Assembly (NCBI GenBank): GCA_031315915.1
Contig: JALDRK010000024.1
Location: 1-62,039, forward strand
From: Nitrospirales bacterium
GTDB lineage: Bacteria > Nitrospirota > Nitrospiria > Nitrospirales > UBA8639
Direction of reading: 5' to 3'
Length of the DNA: 62,039 nucleotides
Positions within the stretch are counted from its first letter, which is position 1; each line of letters begins with the position of its first letter. The position numbers and the translations under genes were made by a program. The notes beneath the pieces were generated by a model. That model was given only the letters and a program-made list of their open reading frames with translations. It searched no databases and was not told where the DNA came from. Shown in pieces: positions 8,100 to 16,521 of the stretch.

Positions 8100-9976
8100 G
8101 CTGATTCCTCTTGTGACAACACTTGAACCGCCGGGGCGGGAGGAACAAAATCCGGAGCCCGCTCCCTTACGGTACGTTGATCCCAACGACTTAACCAAAA
8201 CACGAAAAACACCGACGCCCAAAAGACGATCATATTGATGGTGACCATTTTGGCTACAAACCCGAGTGCCGGCGTGAACGCCCAAGGAGACGAATCGGGA
8301 AGCAGTTCGCTGATATGCCACTCCATGCGACCGGCCGAGCGGATATACCCCATTAACCCCATAACCCACGAAAAAGCCGCCGCCACCACGAACAAGGCAA
8401 TCATCCCTCTAAAGGAAATTTTTCCCCATTGCACCGGCCCCACGATACGAGCATTCTTTAACATCATACGATTGATGAAAATCCCCCCCAGCACCACAGT
8501 GGCTGTCGTGAGTCCTTGTGGCAAGGATAGTCCCACCCGGACATTAGCGGGAATATAAAATCCATAAATGGCCAACCACACAATATTGGCCATACCCAGA
8601 AGGAACATTCCGGCCAACAGCAAATTGCCTCGGGAAGCCCAGGGAACCGTCACAATACGATTGGCTCGCCGGTACAGGATATAACTCAAACCCGTCAAGC
8701 AGATCATCAAATTGATGGCTCCATTCTTGGCCGACATCACCCCAAATTGCCCGATCACCGGATGTTGAGCCGCACCCATCGCTTTCATTTCACTGGGGCT
8801 CATGGCAATCGTATGGGGGGTAAACCACACCAGGAAGCATATCATCAACGCGAATATGATCCCTTTAAAGTATGGATGGTATCGCTCCCCTCCCTGAATA
8901 CGGGCTAAGGACTGCCAGATATAGTAATTGATCCCCAGAAAAAGAACTCCCACGGTAATGGCTTGAATGACAAACAACCAGGAGAGCATCCCACCCATCA
9001 TCGTGATGCCCATTTGCTGTCGGAATTCAAAAACCGCCTTCATGAGCCAATAGCCCGCGATAGGCATGGGAAGGAGGGCACACACCATGACTACAAGGAA
9101 GACATATCCGACCCAATCATAATAAGCCTTGTCCTCTTTCGTCTTGGATATAAAGAACCGGTAGGCGGCATACGCCACGACGACGGCTCCTCCAGACATG
9201 ATATCCGCCAAAAATCGATGCGAGTTCAAGGGATTCCAGAGAGGCGAATGGATCAGATGCCAGATATTGCCCAAGAAATGTCCATCGGAATCGACTCCAG
9301 ACGGAGCCATCATAAAGGAAGCCCAGGCATTGGCCATTAACAAGAGGATTACCCCGATTCCGTTGGAGACGACGCCTATCGCCATATGTATCCATTTGGA
9401 GATTCCGCCCCTCAAGCGATTCCACGAATAGTAATAGAGCGCCAGGAAAAAGGCTTCTCCCACAAATACCGTGGCATACACGGGCATCGCCGCCTTAAAG
9501 GTGCCGCCCATATATTGCATAAATGTCGGATACAGCGTGATGAACACCACTAACATAAAGGCACCCAATAATGCCGTGATGGAAAGGGCCACTAGGGCGA
9601 CACGTAAAATATCATGCGCCAGCCCATCATACTGGCGCCTGGCATTCTGGTTCCTCCGTGTCATTCCGATGAATTCCAACAATAAACTGAACAGCGGCAA
9701 GGCCAGAACGAACCCACCAAAATACGTATGCTGCTGAGTCACGAACCAGACCACCAAGCGATTATTCAGGAAGGGAACATCCGAGTATTCCGGGGTAAGT
9801 GCCTTGGCCGACAAACCCTGAATCGATCCTGGAGTCTGATAATAGATATCTGTTCCAGGCGTTCCTGCTAATGGGGATACGGCAGGACCATTACCGCTTC
9901 CCCAGGCCACACCCACCAACAAGAATCCAATGAGACTCAGGAACCCTGCGACCTGCCATGTTTTCATAGGTATCAT
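8096..9976 (-). CDS. Cytochrome bd-like oxidase subunit I (CydA-like), copy 2
   Basis: 626 aa with a signal-like N-terminus and about a dozen membrane helices. It shares the layout of the 660-aa protein at 2394: FVTQQHTYFGGFVLAL in the first core helix, NPLNSHRFL, a QQMGIT segment and FGVMSAKNGAI. The two are clearly paralogues but differ over most positions, so this is an old duplication. The start could be 9976 or the ATG three codons on (9967). It follows the 358-aa membrane protein by 3 bp and is translationally coupled to the DUF3047 gene. A terminal oxidase or related heme-b protein is likely; the substrate is unknown. Confidence 0.85.
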   Translation of the reverse strand: MIPMKTWQVAGFLSLIGFLLVGVAWGSGNGPAVSPLAGTPGTDIYYQTPGSIQGLSAKALTPEYSDVPFLNNRLVVWFVTQQHTYFGGFVLALPLFSLLLEFIGMTRRNQNARRQYDGLAHDILRVALVALSITALLGAFMLVVFITLYPTFMQYMGGTFKAAMPVYATVFVGEAFFLALYYYSWNRLRGGISKWIHMAIGVVSNGIGVILLLMANAWASFMMAPSGVDSDGHFLGNIWHLIHSPLWNPLNSHRFLADIMSGGAVVVAYAAYRFFISKTKEDKAYYDWVGYVFLVVMVCALLPMPIAGYWLMKAVFEFRQQMGITMMGGMLSWLFVIQAITVGVLFLGINYYIWQSLARIQGGERYHPYFKGIIFALMICFLVWFTPHTIAMSPSEMKAMGAAQHPVIGQFGVMSAKNGAINLMICLTGLSYILYRRANRIVTVPWASRGNLLLAGMFLLGMANIVWLAIYGFYIPANVRVGLSLPQGLTTATVVLGGIFINRMMLKNARIVGPVQWGKISFRGMIALFVVAAAFSWVMGLMGYIRSAGRMEWHISELLPDSSPWAFTPALGFVAKMVTINMIVFWASVFFVFWLSRWDQRTVRERAPDFVPPAPAVQVLSQEESA

Positions 9977-9979
9977 AGT

Positions 9980-11056
9980 TCAATTCACTGATTGCGTGTG
10001 ATTGGCCTTCAAATCAACCAGAGACTTTGAGGCCATAAAGTTTTTTGAATTTTGCAGAATCCCCATAACGAACGGACAGCGCTGGACCGATTCGGGAATG
10101 GCCAGCGTCTTCTCTTCATACGATTTCCGCCATCCCAGATACAAAGTATAGGTGGTCATCAAAATTCCAGTGACCGCAGCCATTCCCATAAAGTTCAATG
10201 TCGAAACCCCGGACACCCCAAAAACAAACGCCAGAACTCCCCAGACTACCAAAAAGTACGTGGCCGCAAACGTAAAAGATGGCCATACCCAAAACCATAA
10301 ACCACTGAGCCAACTGATGGATCGGCCTGACCCTTCAGAGGTTTTGAACAATTGACCCTGGCCGTCAAGAAAAGCTACCAAGCCCACAGTCGCCACAAGA
10401 AACGGGACACCCATGGATTGAATGATCGGCTGCCACTCGGATGGCGCCATATTCCAAATTCCCCAGGATCCGATCACGCTGAGCAGGAAAGCCGCCACTC
10501 CCCATATGGCGACTTTACTCAGATCCTGTGCCATCCATTGCCGAAAGGCTTTGCCATCAGGAAAGGTGGGGACAGGGACGCCATCGCGAGTCATCCGCTG
10601 AACATAGCCGATCTCAAACGCATCACGCGTCACGGAGGTACAGGCAATGATTATGGCCATCATGGCTGGCCCTTCGGGGTGAAGTAGGAAATCGTAATTC
10701 ACAAAAATTTGAAGGAGCGAGAGAACCAGAAGAGACAATTGCATGCCATAGGCCATTCCCACCCATCCGACCAGCCAAGACCAAAATCTCCTTCCATGCT
10801 GTTGGAATGAATCCTTGAGGGACATTCCCCATCCCTGTCGAAATGCCCAAACTGCCGTAATGGCCGAAATCGTCCCACTGAACAGCAACAACACGAAGAG
10901 ATTCGAAAAGGGAAGGACTGGTTTGAGCAGATGATAGATACCGAACGCCACTAATCCGGGCGCCAACATCACCCATCGCTTCCTCTTCCGAACAGGAGGA
11001 GCCGTGACCAAGGCATTTAACTGCGGGAGCACTCGTAAGGATAGACGATGTAGCAT
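9980..11056 (-). CDS. Polytopic membrane protein of unknown function
   Basis: 358 aa with about seven to eight hydrophobic segments after a short basic, Leu-rich N-terminus. I do not recognise a family. Notable points are a VTRDAFEIGYVQRMTRDG loop with charged residues and a soluble C-terminal tail of about 45 residues with one Cys (QRCPFV). It lies 3 bp upstream of the second CydA-like gene and 51 bp downstream of the PCP_red gene, in one direction. A role as an accessory membrane subunit of that oxidase is an inference from position only. Confidence 0.7.
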   Translation of the reverse strand: MLHRLSLRVLPQLNALVTAPPVRKRKRWVMLAPGLVAFGIYHLLKPVLPFSNLFVLLLFSGTISAITAVWAFRQGWGMSLKDSFQQHGRRFWSWLVGWVGMAYGMQLSLLVLSLLQIFVNYDFLLHPEGPAMMAIIIACTSVTRDAFEIGYVQRMTRDGVPVPTFPDGKAFRQWMAQDLSKVAIWGVAAFLLSVIGSWGIWNMAPSEWQPIIQSMGVPFLVATVGLVAFLDGQGQLFKTSEGSGRSISWLSGLWFWVWPSFTFAATYFLVVWGVLAFVFGVSGVSTLNFMGMAAVTGILMTTYTLYLGWRKSYEEKTLAIPESVQRCPFVMGILQNSKNFMASKSLVDLKANHTQSVN

Positions 11057-11107
11057 AGGTCGGTTCGTTTTCTGTAGCCTTTTCTTAAGGGGTTTAGACG
11101 GAACAAC

Positions 11108-11590
11108 TTAAGACCGTCCGGCCCCCAACCCAAAATACCGGGCCTTTAATTCTTCCATCAGCGAAACGGTGACTTCGGGTAAATTCCGATCGATGGCTGT
11201 CCGCTCCAATTCAACCTTGGCCATCGCTCGAACTGGAGCAGGGATATTGGCTAAACGTTTCTGAGCTTCCGGATTCCAGACCACAATTCCTTTATGTTGA
11301 GATGAAATCATTCGCGCGTGGGTCACAACCCATTGATGCCGTTGCCGGGTAAAGGAAACGACCTCGTCACGAACCAACGGTTCCAGATAGGGCGGCAGAC
11401 GATCTAATTGATAAAGCGCTTCATCGGTCCAGGTGATTTCCCGAACGAACCCATCAAAGTCCTGGGGAGATCCCTCTCCGCCGATCTGAGCTCCGCAGAC
11501 AGTGCATTCCCAGATCCCCCATAACTGGTCATCAGTCATTTCTTCAATAAGACCAGGCGTCATGGTCTGTCCGCAAGGGCATGCCAACAT
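11108..11590 (-). CDS. Zinc-ribbon protein with two PCP_red-like helical domains
   Basis: 160 aa. The N-terminal 35 residues carry two Cys pairs (C-P-C-G and C-T-V-C-G), a likely zinc ribbon. Two copies follow of the small helical domain known from the end of light-independent protochlorophyllide reductase subunit B (PF08369). The first runs about residues 50-95 (TWTDEALYQLDRLP), the second about 103-153 (WNPEAQKRLANIP). The domain occurs outside photosynthesis in oxidase-associated proteins. AAGGCG precedes the ATG. It sits 4 bp from the DUF420-like gene. Function is unproven; chlorophyll synthesis is not implied. Confidence 0.75.
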   Translation of the reverse strand: MLACPCGQTMTPGLIEEMTDDQLWGIWECTVCGAQIGGEGSPQDFDGFVREITWTDEALYQLDRLPPYLEPLVRDEVVSFTRQRHQWVVTHARMISSQHKGIVVWNPEAQKRLANIPAPVRAMAKVELERTAIDRNLPEVTVSLMEELKARYFGLGAGRS

Positions 11591-11594
11591 CGCC

Positions 11595-12320
11595 TTACCC
11601 GATTTTTCCGGGATACATGATATAGAGCATGGTGTAGGTCACCGTTCCCGTCACAAACAGCACACAATAAATCACCATGGTAAACATGCCCAGGACACGG
11701 TGCCTTCTGGCTCCATTCGGCCAGATACGCTGGATGGAAATTTCAATTCCAAACACAATGGCGATTAGGATAATCAAGCCAAGATAGACACTCATTTTTC
11801 CCATGGAAAACCCGGATGCCATGACCCTGGATAAAAAGAACAACATAACGACCCCGGTTATACTTCCGAGTATGACGGCAATACGCCGCCCCGATGTTTG
11901 TAGGATCGCATCTTTTAAGACCCGTCGGCCTTCCAGAAATGTTTGGGAACGGAACCCCAGCACGATCATGTAGATGGCCATAACCAGGCCGATCACAACT
12001 AACAAAATATGTACCGTCAACAATGGAACGAATACGTTTTCATATAAGGATTGTGGCCCGCCAAAACCTTCTTTTCCCTCAAAAGCCAGGACTCCCAGAT
12101 TCCGGAACAAGTAATAGCTGGTAAAAAACCCCAACATGGCCACCATCCCTCCGAGCATCAACCAATGATGGTGATTGGCCTTTTTCTGGCGTGCCTGTAT
12201 CCATCCCACCACAAACAAGAGAGTAAAAAACGTGGCCATGAATTGGCTGACATCCGCCCCCATGGTCGCATGGGTTCCAAAAAATCCCGGTGTCCGTAAA
12301 TATTCTGCCATTTCTGCCAT
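11595..12320 (-). CDS. DUF420-like membrane protein
   Basis: 241 aa with six or seven hydrophobic segments. The NHHHWLML segment and the following FFTSYYLFRN helix resemble DUF420 (YozB-like), which is commonly found beside cytochrome oxidase genes. GGAAGAGG precedes the first of two close ATGs (12320 and 12311). It is the first membrane gene of the run leading to the second CydA-like subunit and is followed by the PCP_red gene after 4 bp. Its clustered histidines could bind heme or a metal, but that is speculation. Confidence 0.7.
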   Translation of the reverse strand: MAEMAEYLRTPGFFGTHATMGADVSQFMATFFTLLFVVGWIQARQKKANHHHWLMLGGMVAMLGFFTSYYLFRNLGVLAFEGKEGFGGPQSLYENVFVPLLTVHILLVVIGLVMAIYMIVLGFRSQTFLEGRRVLKDAILQTSGRRIAVILGSITGVVMLFFLSRVMASGFSMGKMSVYLGLIILIAIVFGIEISIQRIWPNGARRHRVLGMFTMVIYCVLFVTGTVTYTMLYIMYPGKIG

Positions 12321-12338
12321 ATTGTCCTCTTCCTTTTT

Positions 12339-13328
12339 CTATTTTGTGCCCTGAACCATTGCGCAAGGTTCCAGCTCTTCCATTGTCCGAAACCCCGCCT
12401 GTTCCATCCACTGCCGGGTTTCTTCAATCGTAAAACACTGCCCCTGCTCGGTATTCACCAAAATATGCACGGCAAATGCCGTCGTCCAGGCCGGACTCGT
12501 TCTGCTGGGATCCAAAAACCGGTCCTTAATAATCAGCCGGCCTTCATGGCCCAGATGCTGATAGACCTTTTCAACCAAAGCAGCATTCGTCCGACCATCC
12601 TGATAATGAAGAATGTCGGACATCAACGCCACATCATAGGACCCCTCAAAAGGATCCTGATGAAAATTTCCGGGTTGCAAGGTAATACGACCGCTCATCC
12701 CGGCTTCCTCAACATACGTCTTGGTAACCTTTAGCGTTTGGGGAAGGTCAAATACCGTGGCGGTTAAATCCGGATAGGCCCGACAAAAGGCAATGGCATT
12801 GGTTCCGGCCCCCCCTCCGACATCCAACATCCGTTTGGCCCCCTGCAATTGTAGCCGTTGAGCCAACCCGACCCCACTGCCTCGTCCAATTCGATCAAGA
12901 ACGGTCAGAACATGCGCACCTAATTCCGGTTGAGTCTCAAAGACATGCTGAGACACCGGAGATCGGCCCGTCCGAACCGTGTCCTCCAGTTTCCCCCAAT
13001 GATTCCATTCGGAATCATGCAAGAGCAACAAATGTCCCACATATTCAGATGCACCTTTGACTAAATACTTCTCAGCCACAGGAGTATTGGAATATTCCTT
13101 GTCGGATTTGTTCAACACTCGCATTGCCACCAGGGCATTCATGACCCATTCCAATGCGCGCGGATTTAATGCACGTTGCTCCGCAACCTGATTCACGGTC
13201 TGGGATTGCCCCTGAAAAACGGAAAAAATATCGAGTGAAACCGCAGTGAGAAGAATTTTAGTTTCCCAGTAATACCCTATCTGGAAAATATCAGCGAGGG
13301 ATAACTCACGTGACACATGGAGCCTCAA
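12339..13328 (-). CDS. SAM-dependent methyltransferase (O-methyltransferase family 2 type)
   Basis: About 329 aa. The N-terminal half is a winged-helix dimerisation domain (SLDIFSVFQGQSQTVNQVAE). The C-terminal half is a Rossmann methyltransferase with motif I LDVGGGAGTNA, the acidic post-I residue in TVFDLPQ, and motif IV SDILHYQ. This layout matches the plant-type O-methyltransferase / hydroxyneurosporene methyltransferase group. The start is unclear: the open frame begins at a TTG (13328) and a GTG follows four codons later, neither with a clear ribosome site. It precedes the DUF420-like gene by 18 bp. The substrate is unknown. Confidence 0.8.
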   Translation of the reverse strand: MRLHVSRELSLADIFQIGYYWETKILLTAVSLDIFSVFQGQSQTVNQVAEQRALNPRALEWVMNALVAMRVLNKSDKEYSNTPVAEKYLVKGASEYVGHLLLLHDSEWNHWGKLEDTVRTGRSPVSQHVFETQPELGAHVLTVLDRIGRGSGVGLAQRLQLQGAKRMLDVGGGAGTNAIAFCRAYPDLTATVFDLPQTLKVTKTYVEEAGMSGRITLQPGNFHQDPFEGSYDVALMSDILHYQDGRTNAALVEKVYQHLGHEGRLIIKDRFLDPSRTSPAWTTAFAVHILVNTEQGQCFTIEETRQWMEQAGFRTMEELEPCAMVQGTK

Positions 13329-13376
13329 ATTTCAACAACATCATTGACCGTGATCGATCTTAACGGGGGGCGTTCT

Positions 13377-14261
13377 TCAAAGGCAAGGGAATTGGAGGGC
13401 CGTAAAAAAACAAGGGCAACAAGACAAATCTCGTTGCCCTTGCGTAGAACAATTTCGAAAGCCGAATGATTTAATATCGAAATTGGCGTCGACCGATCCG
13501 CCATCTTTCACTTCCACATCGGCTTCCACTTTCCCGGCAATGGGATGCCAGGCTACCACTTTGTGTTTACCGGCAGGCACATCCTTGATCTCAAACGGTC
13601 CATCGGCACCGGTCGTTCCATAGTGCGGATTGGTCACCGGCAAATACCAGCCTTGCATAAATTCATGCTGGTCGCATTGTAACCGTAACACACTGCCCTT
13701 CTTGGACATCTTCAACTTCACCGGCTTATCGAGGCTATCGCCTTTTTTCGCCAAACCGATGTTGAACTCAGTGCTCGACTTGGCACCTAATTGGTCAAAG
13801 CTATGAGGATTGTGCAACACCCCTTCTGCAGATTTCGGATCGTCAGGATCGGCATCGTGATTTTCGACATGAAACATTCCCTTGCTGACGGCAATACCGG
13901 TATACGGAAGGAACTCGCATAATTCAGCCACCACGTTTTGAGGGGCGGTTTTATCGGCCGCATCTAAAAACGCCTTATCTTCAATGCCGGTCACTGATAC
14001 CACGGCATTTTTCAAGCCCTTGCTGCCATCCACTTCTACTTCCTTCAACAACCGTGTCTCCCCATCCGCACTTTTGCTGGGATTCTTTTTACAGAATTCG
14101 GTATTCGGAAATTTCTTAAAAGCAAATTCTTTCGGCTCGGGTACTTTTCCGCTGAACGTGACTTTTCCTTTGATCGTTCCGCCGGCTTGAGCCATAAGGG
14201 GAGCGGCCAACAACATGGCGCTGACCACCAGGGACATAGTAAGGGACTGACGATTCCTCAT
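13377..14261 (-). CDS. Periplasmic cupredoxin plus carboxypeptidase-regulatory domain protein (3' end distorted)
   Basis: 294 codons from the ATG at 14261, which follows AGGAGGAAGC. A signal peptide ends near AQAGG. The middle is a cupredoxin-like domain with a type-1 copper pattern (VLHNPH, then C-D-Q-H-E-F-M). The end is a carboxypeptidase-regulatory-like beta domain (FEIKDVPAGKHKVVAWHP). Two relatives lie at 18573 and 19503. The last 31 codons run straight through an intrinsic terminator and encode an odd Cys/Phe-rich tail. One missing base in the TTT run at 13480-13482 would instead give a protein ending ANFRY at a TAA (13471-13473), just before the terminator; the relative at 19503 has VNFQY at this place. 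The true stop is probably 13471. Confidence 0.8.
   Translation of the reverse strand: MRNRQSLTMSLVVSAMLLAAPLMAQAGGTIKGKVTFSGKVPEPKEFAFKKFPNTEFCKKNPSKSADGETRLLKEVEVDGSKGLKNAVVSVTGIEDKAFLDAADKTAPQNVVAELCEFLPYTGIAVSKGMFHVENHDADPDDPKSAEGVLHNPHSFDQLGAKSSTEFNIGLAKKGDSLDKPVKLKMSKKGSVLRLQCDQHEFMQGWYLPVTNPHYGTTGADGPFEIKDVPAGKHKVVAWHPIAGKVEADVEVKDGGSVDANFDIKSFGFRNCSTQGQRDLSCCPCFFTALQFPCL
13404..13442 (-). terminator. Intrinsic terminator after the cupredoxin gene
   Basis: On the minus strand a hairpin with near-perfect 10-14 bp arms (CAAGGGCAAC pairing with GTTGCCCTTG, at 13411-13442) is followed by seven Ts (13404-13410). It lies inside the apparent reading frame of the cupredoxin gene, which is good evidence that the real stop codon lies upstream of it. 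Confidence 0.85.
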
Positions 14262-14405
14262 GATGCTTCCTCCTAGTTTAAGAAAAAAGGTTGAGTTGAC
14301 GAGGGAAAATGAATTTGGGGTTTTGGACAACCAACCTTTTACCTGCACCCCGGCCAGAATAGGGCAAAAGGCTTTGACCTGAATGAATTATCCTAACCAC
14401 TTCCG

Positions 14406-14435
14406 TATATATCAGGAATAAAAAAAACGTGTCAA
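14406..14435 (-). promoter_or_regulatory. Likely sigma-70-type promoter of the cupredoxin gene
   Basis: On the minus strand TTGACA (14430-14435) is followed by 18 nt containing eight Ts and then TATATA (14406-14411). It lies about 145 bp before the ATG at 14261, leaving a long leader. The gene therefore probably has its own transcript ending at the terminator at 13404. No operator is recognised. Confidence 0.45.
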
Positions 14436-14588
14436 GAAAACATTCGAAAACTAGGCCCTTTGGATTATACCCCTTAGGCCTTTCAGGGCATGCAGGTTCA
14501 ATTTGGCAAATTTTCCGAATAAATGTCTCTATTTATATTTATGGGGCTCAAAAACTCTTGCTTTGCGAATGGAGTATTTTACCTCTCT

Positions 14589-16439
14589 TCATTTTTGGCC
14601 TACCACATTCAAAATGCTCGCATGGAGATCTTTGGGAGAAGCCACCGGCGGAGAACACAACCGATCGGTACACGCAAAAGCCACAGGTTGCCCATGGTAG
14701 GGAAAAGAAATCTCGCCCCATCGAGGAGGTTCCTGCTCGGGATTGAATTGTCGGAGAAGCTTTCCAGGGTAATAGAACCGATGTCCTTCTTCCATAAGCG
14801 CTAAGGAGCTTGGATGATCCGGTACGCCCACTACCGCCACATGCACACTTCCTCGATACCATCGATCCACCGTCTTCCCCATCAACGCAATGGGAACCGG
14901 GTGGTTGGCCGAGATGACCGCACCAATGGTTCGTTGAACGGTCATTTGATAATCATGCCTTTGTGTGAGGTGAAACAAATCCAGATACCAGAGAGCCGTG
15001 TGCAGATTCTCCAGGGCTGACTTGATGGGCATTTTTAACAAGCCCAATCCCTGCTGATTCGGGACACGATCAAAAAACCCTCCCGACTGAGAATCTTCCA
15101 ACAAATCCCGGGTGTTCGCCGCAAGTTGCTCTGACCGGTTGAGGAACGATCTCTCTCCGGTGGATTGAAAGGCCGCGACCAGGGCTCGACCCAACTGCAT
15201 GTGATCAGACAAAAGACCCGTCACCGCGACCTCTTCCCCCCGTGAAACATGCAGGAGCCCCTGGCCTGCATTCCATCGTTCCTCATCCAGCTTCTTGATT
15301 ACTTGTATGGCTAATTCACGAAGTTCCGGCCTTCTTAAGATCCAGGAGGCTTCTAGAAAGACTTCGGCCATTCCGGCATTGCTTCCCGTGAATACCCGTC
15401 GATCAATACGAGGTTGTCCTTTTGTGTTGCGTTCTTCGACAGTAAGAGCGAAATACTCGGACCCGGCAAGAAGCGTCGTACCATCCGAGGAACGAAGATC
15501 TGCATCCTGACTTTCCCAAAACTGTGCATGGGTGTGGTCGGTGAGAAAATCCCAGACATAATTGACGATGGTATCGGCGATGGAACGATAAGAAGGGTTT
15601 TGTGTAAGTTGAAAGGCCTCAAGATAATTATGAAGATTCCGGGCTTGAATGGTCAGCATCTTTTCATAGTGCGGAGCGGTCCAATCGGCCTGTTCCGCAT
15701 ACCGGTAAAACCCTCCCCACACGGGATCAAGCAAAGCCTGTTGCCGATCCAACGTGTGCAGTCCCATCGTGGTCAATTCCACATCCCTGTTGACAAATCC
15801 CATGGCCAACGCGAGAGAAACCGCCTCGGGCTCAAAAAACTTGGGGGCTTTCCGAAACCCTCCATGTTCGGCATCAAACTGATTTTTCATAAACGCCACA
15901 GCGTGATCCACCATGTCCCGGGAAATCACCTGTTCGGCATAATCAGACTCTAAGGATTGCTGAACCCTATTCCAAAGTACCTGGGCTTGTTTCCGGAGAT
16001 CGGTTTTATCTTGATCGTACAACTGGATCATTTCGTTCAGGAGGTCTTTCAATTCACTGGGGGTCATCGCATTCGCCTGGAAGAGGATCTCTCCCGTTGG
16101 CAATAATATATTGGTGGTGGGCCAGCCTCCGGCTCGATAACGGGCCTCAAGATCGGGATGTCGATCGGTATCCACTCTGACGGGAACCACGGAGGCATTC
16201 AGGATGGTGACAATATCAGGCTCGACATACGTGGTCTCATCCATGACATGACAGGCATGGCACCACACGGCTGTTAAATCCAGCAGAATGAGTTTATCTT
16301 CTGTCTGCGCTTTTTGGAACGCAGACTCTCCCCACTCGTGCCAATGGATGAAATTCGAAGAATCCGATAGTTCGCGAGAAGTGGCAGAAGGCACACACAC
16401 CCACAAGACCAGACACCATGTCATTGTCCAATTCCGCAT
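14589..16439 (-). CDS. Secreted thioredoxin-domain / DUF255 (YyaL-like) protein
   Basis: About 616 aa from the ATG at 16439, chosen because a signal peptide (NWTMTWCLVLWVCVPSATS) begins there; earlier in-frame ATGs at 16508 and 16457 are possible. The N-terminal domain is thioredoxin-like with VWCHACHVM (C-H-A-C in place of C-G-P-C) and a cis-proline-type GWPTTN. The rest is an alpha/alpha-toroid helical domain as in the YyaL/SPATA20 family (FFEPEAVSLALA, WGGFYRYAEQADWTAPHYEKML). Such proteins are common but biochemically undefined. The export signal is less usual and fits the periplasmic redox block around it. Confidence 0.78.
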   Translation of the reverse strand: MRNWTMTWCLVLWVCVPSATSRELSDSSNFIHWHEWGESAFQKAQTEDKLILLDLTAVWCHACHVMDETTYVEPDIVTILNASVVPVRVDTDRHPDLEARYRAGGWPTTNILLPTGEILFQANAMTPSELKDLLNEMIQLYDQDKTDLRKQAQVLWNRVQQSLESDYAEQVISRDMVDHAVAFMKNQFDAEHGGFRKAPKFFEPEAVSLALAMGFVNRDVELTTMGLHTLDRQQALLDPVWGGFYRYAEQADWTAPHYEKMLTIQARNLHNYLEAFQLTQNPSYRSIADTIVNYVWDFLTDHTHAQFWESQDADLRSSDGTTLLAGSEYFALTVEERNTKGQPRIDRRVFTGSNAGMAEVFLEASWILRRPELRELAIQVIKKLDEERWNAGQGLLHVSRGEEVAVTGLLSDHMQLGRALVAAFQSTGERSFLNRSEQLAANTRDLLEDSQSGGFFDRVPNQQGLGLLKMPIKSALENLHTALWYLDLFHLTQRHDYQMTVQRTIGAVISANHPVPIALMGKTVDRWYRGSVHVAVVGVPDHPSSLALMEEGHRFYYPGKLLRQFNPEQEPPRWGEISFPYHGQPVAFACTDRLCSPPVASPKDLHASILNVVGQK

Positions 16440-16521
16440 AACCTGGCTTCTTGGCATGAACTGCCTATCAGATGTCATCGAGGACAGAACCACCCAGGGT
16501 GCCTCCACCGAACACGAAGAA

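Noticed and set aside
11108..11590. Chlorophyll biosynthesis from the PCP_red domains
   Set aside because: The domain occurs alone with a zinc ribbon beside oxidase genes; no other pigment gene is present.
14349..14588. Several plus-strand frames of 65-105 codons near 14429-14862
   Set aside because: No ribosome sites, heavy overlap with the thioredoxin-domain gene, and low-complexity composition; these are chance frames.
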